This document shows positions 23,911 through 32,163 of a stretch of 64,000 nt of DNA, in pieces. Where the stretch lies: contig JADKGX010000001.1 of NCBI GenBank assembly GCA_016722065.1, forward strand, positions 930,001 through 994,000. The letters run 5' to 3'. Numbering within the stretch: the stretch's first letter is position 1; each line of letters begins with the position of its first letter. The notes under the pieces are model-generated. The model was not told the origin of the DNA. It did no database searches and was given only the letters and a program-made list of their open reading frames with translations. This DNA comes from Planctomycetota bacterium (GTDB lineage: Bacteria; Planctomycetota; UBA8742; UBA2392). Position numbers and translations under genes: made by a program.

Positions 23911-25371
23911 ATGACCCGCAAACTCGTGACTTTCTCGTTGCTGCTGCTGCTTTGCGCCAGCACGCTTTCTGCCCAATCGGATCCCAAGGCCGCGCAATTG
24001 CGCGACCTGCTCAAGAAGTATTCGGGCAAAGTCGTGGTGCTTACATGGTCCACACGCACTTCGGCCATGGGCCAAAGCATTGATTCCACCAGCAGCGCAA
24101 CAGCCGTGATGTGCGGCGAACGCGGGCTGTTCATGCTTTCCAACCAGCCCTTTGCGTCCAATGTCAGTGGCATGGCCAGCATGTTTGGTGGCCGCGGCGG
24201 CGGCGCGGCACCTTCAGGGCCGCAGAACTTTCGCGTGCGCACTTCAGCGGGCATTGAGTTCGACGCTTCGCAGGCACTTGAAAGCAAGGACGAGAACCTG
24301 CGCTATTTTGGTGCGAAACTTGAAGAAGGCATGGAACTGGGTGCCTTGAGCTTTCCTGAAAAAGCAGAGGTACCGGCCCTGGGCGAAGAAGTCGTCATCA
24401 TTGGCGCCTACGACGCCACTTTGAACTACGCCCGCTTTTTCCGCACGGCCCGTTTGAACGCCGTGATTGAAGACGGCAAGTATTACGGCCTGGATGGCGC
24501 GATTCAGGATTGCCTTGGCGCGCTGGTCGTCAGCTACGACGGCAAGCTGCTGGGCGTGGTCGGCCAGAAAGCCGCACCGGTGGGCCAGAATCAGGACCCC
24601 ACGGGCTTTGGCCGTATCCTGGGCGGGGTCAGTGACCCCGCAAAAATGCTGGGCAACCGTGTGCTGGTTACGCCGGCCGTGTTTGCCGCCGGCCTGAAAG
24701 AAGCCCAGACCGCTGTCAAAAGCCCTGATTTCGGCAAAGACACACCCAAGACCGACAACCCCGCACAGCCGACTCAGCCAACGCCGGAAGCCGGCTTTGA
24801 GGCCGAGGTCGCCTCCGCCAAGCGGCGCGACGCAACCAAGGACATCTGGGTCGTAGTAGACGTCAAGGGCAAGCAGCCGCCCGCCAAGGGCACTGAACTG
24901 GCCATCTTTGGCGCCGACGGCAAAGAAATCGGCCGCTTCAAGATCACCGAACACTACAAAGACATGATGGACCCCGAAGGCAAGATCGACCAAGTGGCCG
25001 GCGCCCTGGCCGACCCCGAAGCAACCCTCAAGGTCGAAAAGGGCCTCAAAGTTCGCACCCCACCCATGTTGACGCGCGACTTTCGCGGCATTGACCGCTT
25101 CATGAAGGTCGGCCCGGACGTACTGGGCGATCAATACGCCGGCGCCAAAGTGGGCTTTCTGGTCAGCACCAACCCGCGCAAGGACTCACCGGCCAAAGCC
25201 GCAGGACTCAAGAGCGGCGACGTGATTACCAAGGTGGGCGACAAAGCCATCACCGAAGAAACCACGATGGACGACTTCTGGAAGCTGCTGCTGGACCCCA
25301 AGGGCGAAGTCAGCCTGACGGTGGTGCGTCGCGGCGGCGAAAAGGTCGAACTCAAGGTTGCCGAAAAGTAA
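23911..25371 (+). CDS. Secreted trypsin-like (probably degenerate) protein with a C-terminal PDZ domain
   Basis: 486 residues. The ATG at 23911 has AGGAGG upstream and opens into a signal peptide (MTRKLVTFSLLLLLCASTLSA). Residues about 25-260 have a double-barrel protease-like layout (VVVLTWSTRTSAMG, SATAVMCGERGLFMLSNQ, LGEEVVIIGAYD, IQDCLGALVVSYDGKLLGVVGQ). The usual GNSGGP is replaced by QDCLGALV, so a serine nucleophile is not evident. Residues about 400-486 form a PDZ domain (KVGFLVSTNPRKDSPAKAAGL, KSGDVITKVGDKAI). It is likely a periplasmic HtrA-like pseudo-enzyme or a chaperone. It starts 45 bases after the pseudouridine synthase stop and could be co-transcribed. Confidence 0.7.
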   Translation: MTRKLVTFSLLLLLCASTLSAQSDPKAAQLRDLLKKYSGKVVVLTWSTRTSAMGQSIDSTSSATAVMCGERGLFMLSNQPFASNVSGMASMFGGRGGGAAPSGPQNFRVRTSAGIEFDASQALESKDENLRYFGAKLEEGMELGALSFPEKAEVPALGEEVVIIGAYDATLNYARFFRTARLNAVIEDGKYYGLDGAIQDCLGALVVSYDGKLLGVVGQKAAPVGQNQDPTGFGRILGGVSDPAKMLGNRVLVTPAVFAAGLKEAQTAVKSPDFGKDTPKTDNPAQPTQPTPEAGFEAEVASAKRRDATKDIWVVVDVKGKQPPAKGTELAIFGADGKEIGRFKITEHYKDMMDPEGKIDQVAGALADPEATLKVEKGLKVRTPPMLTRDFRGIDRFMKVGPDVLGDQYAGAKVGFLVSTNPRKDSPAKAAGLKSGDVITKVGDKAITEETTMDDFWKLLLDPKGEVSLTVVRRGGEKVELKVAEK

Positions 25372-25407
25372 GCCGCGCAGGGGCAGAATCAACCCTGCCC
25401 CGGCGGC
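25372..25407. terminator. Bidirectional terminator between convergent genes
   Basis: An interrupted stem (GCCGC at 25372-25376 and GGGGCAG at 25380-25386 with CTGCCCC at 25395-25401 and GCGGC at 25403-25407) lies right at the stop of the PDZ protein and overlaps the last codons of the opposite gene. Confidence 0.5.
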
Positions 25408-26432
25408 TGCTGCCAGCTTCCCAGTTCCTTGGGCGGCTTTGGCGCGTAACCCTGTTCCACAAACCAGGCCGCAGCCCGGCGCAGTGTTTCGCGCACCGGG
25501 CGCGTGGGCAGGCCTAACTCGCTGACCGCCCGGCTGTTGTCATAGAACATGGGCAAGAGTGCCATGCGCACGCCGGCCAGTGGCACGGCGGCGTCGCGGC
25601 CGGTGGCTTTGGCCTTGAGTTCGCTGAAGAATCCTGCCAGCAGTCCCACCCACTTGGGCACACGCAACGACGGCGCAGCAATGCCGCTTAGATCCGCCAG
25701 CAGTTGAAAGATCTCCAGCAGGCTCAAGTTGGCGTGGCCCAGTATGTAGCGCCGGCCGGGCTTGCCCCTGCTGGCAGCCAGAATGTGCCCGCGCGCGCAA
25801 TCCTGCACGTCAATCACGTTCAAGCCGGTTTCCATGTACCCCGGCATTTTGCGGCGCAGAAAATCCAGTACCACGCGGCCTGTGGGCGTGGGCTTGACGT
25901 CAAAGGGCCCCATCGGGGCACTGGGGCTGACAATCATTACCGGTGCGCCCTGGGCCGCGATCTCAAGGGCTTTTTGCTCGCCCAAAAACTTGCTGCGCTG
26001 GTAATGCACGGGCAGCGCTTGCAGCGGCGAAAGGTCGTCTTCCGTGGCGTGGCGGTCCTGGGCGTGCTTCAAAATCGCCACCGTGCTGGTGTACACAATG
26101 CTGGTGCACCCGGCTGCTGCCGCCGTGCGCAGCACCATGGCCGCGCCCCTTTCATTGGCCTCGTACATGCGGCGAATATCGCCCGCGCCGCGCAAGTACA
26201 ACTGGTTCATGCCTGCCACATGAAAGCAGGTATCGCAACCCGCCAGCCCGTCGGCCAGCCGTGCTGCGTCCAGCAGGTCGCCTTCAATCACCTGCACGTC
26301 CAGGCCCGCCAGGGCCTGGCGCGAGGCCCCGCGCCGCAGCAGCACGCGCACGGCCACGCCGTCTGCAACCAGTTCGCGCACAACAGCGCCGCCAATGAAG
26401 CCGCTGGCACCGGTGACAAAAGCCGTCTTCAT
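25389..26432 (-). CDS. HpnA-like NAD-dependent sugar epimerase/dehydratase
   Basis: 347 residues from the ATG at 26432, where the Rossmann fold begins (MKTAFVTGASGFIGGAVVREL); the longer open frame upstream has no such support. The extended-SDR signature is complete: TGASGFIG, DLLDAARLADGLAGCDTCFHVAG, STVA, and the catalytic YQRSK pair (Tyr/Lys). The overall pattern (AGCD..FHVA, YTST, PTPTGRVVLDFLRRKMPGY) resembles HpnA, the hopanoid-associated sugar epimerase, and flavonol-reductase-like SDRs. It faces the HpnN-like transporter across 46 bases, which supports the hopanoid reading. No squalene-hopene cyclase is in the window. Confidence 0.75.
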   Translation of the reverse strand: MKTAFVTGASGFIGGAVVRELVADGVAVRVLLRRGASRQALAGLDVQVIEGDLLDAARLADGLAGCDTCFHVAGMNQLYLRGAGDIRRMYEANERGAAMVLRTAAAAGCTSIVYTSTVAILKHAQDRHATEDDLSPLQALPVHYQRSKFLGEQKALEIAAQGAPVMIVSPSAPMGPFDVKPTPTGRVVLDFLRRKMPGYMETGLNVIDVQDCARGHILAASRGKPGRRYILGHANLSLLEIFQLLADLSGIAAPSLRVPKWVGLLAGFFSELKAKATGRDAAVPLAGVRMALLPMFYDNSRAVSELGLPTRPVRETLRRAAAWFVEQGYAPKPPKELGSWQQPPGQG

Positions 26433-26478
26433 GGCGCAAGAATAGCGCCAGCAGTGCCGTTCGGTAGTCGACATCGCT

Positions 26479-29262
26479 ATGCTTGCCCACGTGAAGGAAG
26501 CGGCGAAAATCGGGCGCAGGCAACAAGCGCTGATGGCACTGGCCCAGTTCGTGTGCCGGCGCGCCTTGTGGATTGTGCTGGGCGCGTTTTTGACAGCTGG
26601 CCTGAGCATTCCGCTGACCCTGGCCAAACTCGAGTTCGTAACCGATCGCAACGCCCTGGTTAACCCCGAGGCGCCCTTCAACAAGCGCTTTCTGGCCTTC
26701 AACAAGGCCTTTGGCGACCAGGAACTGATGCTGCTGATGATTTCGGCCACACCCGGGCCGGAAAACAACCCGGGCTTTCAGCCGGGTGTTCCGGGCTCAC
26801 GCCAGCGCCAGCAGATGAAGCAGGCCGCAGCCGAAATCGCCGCACAACTGCGCAAGAAACCGGAGCTGTTTCCGCTGGTGATTGACCGCGTGCCCCCCGA
26901 CAGCTTTGGCGGCACACGCATGCTGTACCTGCCGCTGGGCGACCTGCAATCGATTCAGGCCCAGGTGCAGGCCGGGGCGCCGCTGCTGCAGCAAGTCAGC
27001 CAGGACCCCGGTTACCCGGGCATGCTGGAAGGTCTGCGCAGCAACATCGAACAAACGGCGCCGGCCGGTGAAGTCAGCCCGGATCAACTTGCCCAGGGCG
27101 GGAAGTCCCTGGCCACCATGTTGCGCGCCCTGCGCCAGACCCTGGCCCAACCCCAGGGCGCACCGGGCATGGAGCAACTGTTCAAGTTTGAAAGCAGCGA
27201 CCCGACGCTGGACGAAGACGGCTATCTGTTCATCTGGGACGGCCGCGTGCTGTTTGTGCCTGTGTTGCCGCGCAAGGACCCCGGGGCACTGAACCAGGTC
27301 GAAGAACCCCTGAAGTACGCACGTGAAGCGGTGGCCGCCGCCGCCCCGCATTTTCCGGACCTGGCCATTGGCCTGAGTGGCCGGCCCGTAATTTACAGCG
27401 ACGAAATGGCCAGCAGCAGCCGCGACATGACGCTGGCCACGATTCTGGCGATTGTGGGCGTGGGCCTGCTGTTCGTGATTGCCTTTCGCAGTTTTCTGCG
27501 GCCCCTGCTGGCCGTGGTTTCGCTGGTGCTTGCACTGTGCTGGACCCTGGGCGCGACCACACTGGTGATCGGCCACCTGAACATCTTTGCCATGGTCTTT
27601 GGCGTGGTGCTGGTGGGGCTGGGCATCGACTTTGGCATTCACCTGCTTAGTCACTATCGCGCTGGCCTGCACCACGGCTACAGCGTGCGCGACACGCTGA
27701 TTCAGGTGTATGGCGAAATCGGCATGGGCACAGTGCTGGGGGCCTTGACCACCGCCGTGGCGCTTTCCACGGCCGCACTGACGGATTTTCTTGGGCTGGC
27801 GGAACTCGGGCTGATCTGTGGCATGGGCATTATTCTTTGCCTGGTTGCAATGCTGGTGGTGTTTCCAGCCATGCTGGTGATGCTGGACGCCCGGCGTGTT
27901 GCACAAGGACAGCCCCAACCCGCCACCCAAGCCCTTGCCAGTGACGTCGCCGCAACCAAGCCCAAGCCCACAACCAGCCGCCTGGGCGCGCTGTTGGTTG
28001 CCATCGTGTTGGCGGTGGCGCTGGTGGCCAGCGGGCTGGAGTTTGCCCGGGGCTGGATTCCGTTTGATTACAACCTGCTGGAACTGAACGACCCCAGCAG
28101 CCGGGGCGTAGACTGGGAACGCATGCTGATTCAGCACGACCAGCGTGCCAGCTATGCCGTAAGCGTGCGCCCGTCGCTTGCCGAACTTGCCGATTTGCGC
28201 CAGCAGTACCAGCCCATGGTCGACCAGGGCTTGATTCGCGGCTTTGATTCCCTGGCCCCGACACAAGAAGACGAAAAACGCCTGGTGCTGCACGACATTC
28301 GCCGCGCCCTGCCCGGCCAGTTCGTGGCCACGCCACCGCAGGTCTCGACCGCCGCTGGCCTTCGCGCCGCTGCACGACGCTTGCAGGCGGCAATCAAACT
28401 GCTGGCGACACGCGGGCCGGCCTTTGAGAAAGCCTTTGCCGCTGCGCAAGAGGAGCTGGTGCAGTTACAGGATTTGATCCGCCAATCGTCGGCACAAATC
28501 GAATCGCGCATGGCCGAAACCGAGCCCGTGTTCTTTGCCGCACTGCGGGCGGACCTGGAGACTCTGCGCAAAGACAGCGCCCCACCCCCCGTGACAGCAG
28601 GCGCCCTGCCAGAAGTACTGCGCCCGCGCTATCTGGGCCACGACCCCCAGGGGCGAGAGCTTCATGCCCTGTACATCTACCCGGCCAAAGATGTCTGGGA
28701 CCACAAAGTAGCCACCGAGTTCAACCAGGCGATCCTCAAGATCGACCCCCAGGCCACGGGCGTTACGGTGCAGATTCAGGAAAGCGCCGACGCCATTGTC
28801 AGTGCTTTTGGCACCAGTGTGCTGTACGCCGCGCTGGCGATTCTGCTGCTGCTGTTTGTGGACCTGCGCAAACCGCTGGCCGTGCTGGTGGCGATTCTGC
28901 CGCTGGTGGGAGCATTGGGCATTCTGCTGGGCGTGATGTCGATCAGCGACCTGCACTTCAACTTTGCCAACTTTTTTGCCGTGCCGATCCTGATTGGCAC
29001 CAGCGTCGATGCCGGCGTGTACCTGGTGCACAGCCAGCGCCACGGAGACCCGCGACGCACCGTGGCGGCCACCCGCAAGGCCTGCGTGTTGTGCGGCTTG
29101 ACCACGCTGCTGGGCTTTGGCGCGCTGATCATTGCCAGCCACCGCGGCATTGTTTCTCTGGGCTGGGTGCTTTCGGTGGGTTGTGTGGCCGGCATGCTGG
29201 TCAGCTATTTTGTCGTGCCTGCGGTGCTGGGCTGGTTCAACGATCGTGGCCGGCGGCTTTAG
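26479..29262 (+). CDS. HpnN-like RND/MMPL family lipid transporter
   Basis: 927 residues. An N-terminal helix (about 32-48) is followed by a large periplasmic domain that opens with KLEFVTDRNALVNPEAPF and NKRFLAFNKAFG. Then comes a block of five to six helices (about 315-475), a second periplasmic loop, and a second block of helices (about 770-925). This two-fold arrangement of 12 spans is RND/MMPL. The FxTDRN.LV region and the shape match HpnN, which moves hopanoids between membranes. The start is uncertain: ATG 26479 is used, ATG 26533 is possible, and neither has a strong ribosome-binding site. The divergent HpnA-like gene supports a role in polycyclic lipid traffic. Confidence 0.8.
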   Translation: MLAHVKEAAKIGRRQQALMALAQFVCRRALWIVLGAFLTAGLSIPLTLAKLEFVTDRNALVNPEAPFNKRFLAFNKAFGDQELMLLMISATPGPENNPGFQPGVPGSRQRQQMKQAAAEIAAQLRKKPELFPLVIDRVPPDSFGGTRMLYLPLGDLQSIQAQVQAGAPLLQQVSQDPGYPGMLEGLRSNIEQTAPAGEVSPDQLAQGGKSLATMLRALRQTLAQPQGAPGMEQLFKFESSDPTLDEDGYLFIWDGRVLFVPVLPRKDPGALNQVEEPLKYAREAVAAAAPHFPDLAIGLSGRPVIYSDEMASSSRDMTLATILAIVGVGLLFVIAFRSFLRPLLAVVSLVLALCWTLGATTLVIGHLNIFAMVFGVVLVGLGIDFGIHLLSHYRAGLHHGYSVRDTLIQVYGEIGMGTVLGALTTAVALSTAALTDFLGLAELGLICGMGIILCLVAMLVVFPAMLVMLDARRVAQGQPQPATQALASDVAATKPKPTTSRLGALLVAIVLAVALVASGLEFARGWIPFDYNLLELNDPSSRGVDWERMLIQHDQRASYAVSVRPSLAELADLRQQYQPMVDQGLIRGFDSLAPTQEDEKRLVLHDIRRALPGQFVATPPQVSTAAGLRAAARRLQAAIKLLATRGPAFEKAFAAAQEELVQLQDLIRQSSAQIESRMAETEPVFFAALRADLETLRKDSAPPPVTAGALPEVLRPRYLGHDPQGRELHALYIYPAKDVWDHKVATEFNQAILKIDPQATGVTVQIQESADAIVSAFGTSVLYAALAILLLLFVDLRKPLAVLVAILPLVGALGILLGVMSISDLHFNFANFFAVPILIGTSVDAGVYLVHSQRHGDPRRTVAATRKACVLCGLTTLLGFGALIIASHRGIVSLGWVLSVGCVAGMLVSYFVVPAVLGWFNDRGRRL

Positions 29263-29337
29263 CAGGTGCCAGAACTTCGGCGGGGCGGTTGGGCGTTACC
29301 TTCATTAGGATGGAATCGGCGACAGCCCGGAGAGCGC

Positions 29338-30180
29338 ATGAAACGACTTCTGTTTTCCCTTCTGCTGCTGACGCCGCTGGCACTTGCCGTGGTCGCACAG
29401 GACAAACCCGCCCGATCGGATTTCGGCCTGGCCGTGTTCAAGCTGGGTGAAAAGGCCGCCAGCGACGACAAGGCCGGCCCAACCATCGATTCGCTGTGCA
29501 GCTTTCTGGGCAAATCGGTGGATGGCGCGACGTTTGCCCGGCGCGGTGTGCGCAACATGCCCGACGAAGCCCTCAAGCTGCTGCAAGACAAAGACAAGCC
29601 CGTGGCCATGGCGATTGTCAGCCCGGGTTTTTACTTCAAGCACAAGGTGGCTCTGAAACTGACCGTGCTGGCCGAAGCCCGCCGCGACGGCAACGACGGC
29701 GAACAATACGTGCTGCTGGGCAAAGAAAGCACCGACCAATACCCCCAGGGCGCCACCGTGGCCACAAGCTTGACTGCCGACACCGACTGGCTGAACAAGG
29801 CCGTGCTGCCCGCACCCAAAGACGCCAAGGCGATAGTCTGGAAGCAATACGACAACCTGTTTGACGCGGCCTATGCAATGGTTGATGGCGAAAAGGACGC
29901 GCCCAAGTACGTGCTGGCTGACCGCATCAGCCTGAAGTCCATTCTGGACGATGCCGAACTGAAGGGCCTCAAGCAGGGCCTGAAGTCAGAGCTGCTGCCC
30001 CAGGAGTTGGTCGTAGAAGTTGACAGCCGCCTGGGCGACAAGCGCGACGCGATCAAGAAAGTGCTGAAGGAACTGGATAAGACGCCAGACGGCAAGAAGC
30101 AGGGCGAGAACCTGCAATCCGCAACGTTTCCGGCACCTGACGACAAGCGGCTGGAGAAGGTGGCCAAGCTGTACGAATGA
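29338..30180 (+). CDS. Secreted protein of unknown function, possibly periplasmic binding-like
   Basis: 280 residues from the ATG at 29338, which opens into a signal peptide (MKRLLFSLLLLTPLALAVVAQ). The mature part is alpha/beta and charged. The stretch DKPVAMAIVSPGFYFKHK, then LKLTVLAEARRDG and YVLLGKEST, recalls the PhnD-type phosphonate/phosphate binding fold, but the similarity is weak and no ABC transporter is adjacent. The C-terminal part carries many Lys/Asp residues. The stop overlaps the start of the next gene by four bases (ATGA), so the two products are coupled and probably act together in the envelope. Confidence 0.6.
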   Translation: MKRLLFSLLLLTPLALAVVAQDKPARSDFGLAVFKLGEKAASDDKAGPTIDSLCSFLGKSVDGATFARRGVRNMPDEALKLLQDKDKPVAMAIVSPGFYFKHKVALKLTVLAEARRDGNDGEQYVLLGKESTDQYPQGATVATSLTADTDWLNKAVLPAPKDAKAIVWKQYDNLFDAAYAMVDGEKDAPKYVLADRISLKSILDDAELKGLKQGLKSELLPQELVVEVDSRLGDKRDAIKKVLKELDKTPDGKKQGENLQSATFPAPDDKRLEKVAKLYE

Positions 30181-30992
30181 AACAGGGCCTGTTGATTCTT
30201 GGGCTGTGCATCGCGGCGCTGGCCGCGGCCTGCCGCCACGTGCCCAATGATACGGTCAAGGGCAAGGGCAGCGCCGGCGAGGAACGCGCAAGGCTGCTGC
30301 AGGAGGCCGAAGCGGCCTGGGAAAAGCAGCCCCGCAGCCTGGAATCAGTGCAGGAAAGCGTCACCAAGTTCGGCAAGGCACTGGAGCAAAAAGCCGACGA
30401 ATACGAAACCCTGTGGCACGCCGCGCGGTCTTGTTCGTGGCTTGGCGAGTTCATGGAAAGCCGTGAAGCGCGCCGCCCGATCATCAAGGACGGCATTCGG
30501 TACACCAACACCGCGCTGAAGCTGAAGCCCGAAGGTATCGAGGGCCGGTTCTATCACGGCGTGCTGGCCGGCATGCTGGGCGATGTAGACCACGACTACG
30601 GCTTGAACGCCGCCAAGACTGTCGACGAAGACATGCGCAAACTGGCCGACGCCGGGGCCGATGTCGGCAACGCCGGCCCCTGGCGCGTGCTGGGCGTGCT
30701 GCAGATGCGCGCCCCGGGCCCGCCGACTTCCGTGGGCAGCCTGCGCAACGCGCACAAGAACCTGCTGGCAGCCGTCGAGAAAGCCCCGCAATGGCCCGAA
30801 AACCAGCTGTATTGCGCGGAGATGGAGTTCGCCTGGGCCAAAGAAAAGGACCAGCCGGAATCCGCCCAAAGCGCCCGTGACCGCCTGCAACAACACCTGC
30901 TGGGGCCGGAAGCCAAAGCCCCGCAGGGCTTCAGCTTCGAGTTCGCCCGCTGGCAGCAAACCGCCCGCGAGTTGCTCAAGGCCAACCCGTAA
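30177..30992 (+). CDS. TPR-like lipoprotein
   Basis: 271 residues. The N-terminus is a lipoprotein signal (MKQGLLILGLCIAALAAAC, Cys 19). The mature protein is all helical with TPR-like pairs: YETLWHAARSCSWLGEF, GIRYTNTALKLKPEGIEGRFYHGVLAG, LRNAHKNLLAAVEKAPQWPENQLYCA. The layout resembles the TRAP-transporter-associated TatT lipoprotein family (TPR lipoproteins that work with substrate-binding partners). The start overlaps the stop of the upstream secreted protein, which may be its partner. No TRAP permease is nearby. Function inferred only from architecture. Confidence 0.6.
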   Translation: MKQGLLILGLCIAALAAACRHVPNDTVKGKGSAGEERARLLQEAEAAWEKQPRSLESVQESVTKFGKALEQKADEYETLWHAARSCSWLGEFMESREARRPIIKDGIRYTNTALKLKPEGIEGRFYHGVLAGMLGDVDHDYGLNAAKTVDEDMRKLADAGADVGNAGPWRVLGVLQMRAPGPPTSVGSLRNAHKNLLAAVEKAPQWPENQLYCAEMEFAWAKEKDQPESAQSARDRLQQHLLGPEAKAPQGFSFEFARWQQTARELLKANP

Positions 30993-31103
30993 ACCGCGCG
31001 TCTGAAACCGCTGGCTTTATCCGGCAAGAATCGCTGTTGATTAGTATCCGAGCCAGCCTTGCCCGGCGGCATGAGCCGGCATCGGGGCGCGCTTGTTCCG
31101 GCC

Positions 31104-31178
31104 TGGAGCCAACAGTGGGATTTGAACCCACGACCTGCCGCTTACGAAGCGGCTGCTCTACCGCTGAGCTATGTTGGC
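31104..31178 (-). tRNA. tRNA-Thr (anticodon CGT)
   Basis: 75 bases on the minus strand with the CCA end encoded (31104-31106). The 7-bp acceptor pairs GCCAACA with TGTTGGC. The D arm is GCTCAGCGGTAGAGC, the anticodon stem GCCGC/GCGGC holds the loop TTCGTAA, and the T arm is GTGGG-TTCAAAT-CCCAC. The central CGT reads ACG codons. Confidence 0.95.
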
Positions 31179-31277
31179 CCGGGCCTGCAAGCGGGGCGCA
31201 ATGGTGCTTTGCGTGGCTGGCAGCGTCAAGCGGGGGTGAGGCGTGCGTCAAGTGGCGCCGTTGACTACAATGCCGCC

Positions 31278-32009
31278 ATGGCCGACACACTGCGCTGCAT
31301 TTTCTTCGATATCGACGACACGCTGTTTTCAACCAGCGAGTTCGCGGCCCTGGCGCGCCGTAACGCCATTGAACACATGCGGGCCCACGGCTTTCAAATG
31401 GCCACGGAAGACGCCCTGCGCGAACTTTCAGAGATCATCACCGAGTTCAGCAGCAACTATGAGCACCACTTCGACAAGCTGCTGCTGCGCGTGCCCAAGC
31501 ACTATTGGGAGCAGGCCGACCGCACCATCCTGATTGCCGCCGGCGTAGTGGGTTACCACGAAACCAAGTTCCGCGAGCTGCGCCCCTATGAAGATGCGCT
31601 GGACGTGCTGAAGCTGCTGCGCGAACAGACCAGCGTCAAACTCGGCGTGATCACCGACGGCCTGGCACTGAAGCAGGCCGAAAAGCTGGTGCGTCTGGGG
31701 CTGGTCAACCTGCTGGACCCGCACGGCATTTTCATCAGTGACGAAATAGGCATCAGCAAGCCCAACCCCAAGCTGTTTTTGCGCGCCGCCACGCAGATGG
31801 GCGTGCGCCCCAGCGAATGCATGTACATCGGCGACCGCCCGCGCATGGACATCGACCCCTGCAACCGCATCGGCATGATCAGCGTTCTGAACCGGCGCAC
31901 CACCAAGCAGCACCCGCCGGGCGAAACCCAACCAGACTTCGAGATTCACAACTTCTTTGACCTGCTGGATATCCTCAAGAACCGCTTTGGCATTGATGTC
32001 AAACACTGA
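31278..32009 (+). CDS. HAD-superfamily hydrolase (phosphatase-like)
   Basis: 243 residues from the ATG at 31278. All four HAD motifs can be seen: I in FFDIDDTLFST (nucleophile Asp about 11 and the second Asp), II in GVITDG (about 121-126), III lysine in ISKPNP (about 158-163), and IV in IGDRPRMD (about 178-185). The helical cap between motifs I and II is of the C1 type, as in haloacid dehalogenase/pyrophosphatase-like members. It most likely dephosphorylates a small metabolite in the cytoplasm; the substrate is not predictable. The gene is next to, but opposite to, tRNA-Thr. Confidence 0.85.
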   Translation: MADTLRCIFFDIDDTLFSTSEFAALARRNAIEHMRAHGFQMATEDALRELSEIITEFSSNYEHHFDKLLLRVPKHYWEQADRTILIAAGVVGYHETKFRELRPYEDALDVLKLLREQTSVKLGVITDGLALKQAEKLVRLGLVNLLDPHGIFISDEIGISKPNPKLFLRAATQMGVRPSECMYIGDRPRMDIDPCNRIGMISVLNRRTTKQHPPGETQPDFEIHNFFDLLDILKNRFGIDVKH

Positions 32010-32163
32010 CGCCAGGGGCGCGCAGCAACCGTTGCGAACCCAGCCCCGATGCAAAGCACAAACACCGGCATCGAAGCCAGCAACCGCCGACGCCACAAAC
32101 GCACAGTGCAGGCGCTTTTGGGTACCCCTGCCCCCGCTTGGGCGGGCTTGCTAAAACATTGGC

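Noticed and set aside
22869..24287. 472-residue minus-strand frame rich in RSRGAPS and PGPRGLPG repeats
   Set aside because: It is the reverse reading of the coding tandem repeats in the pseudouridine synthase tail; the repeat DNA is open on both strands.
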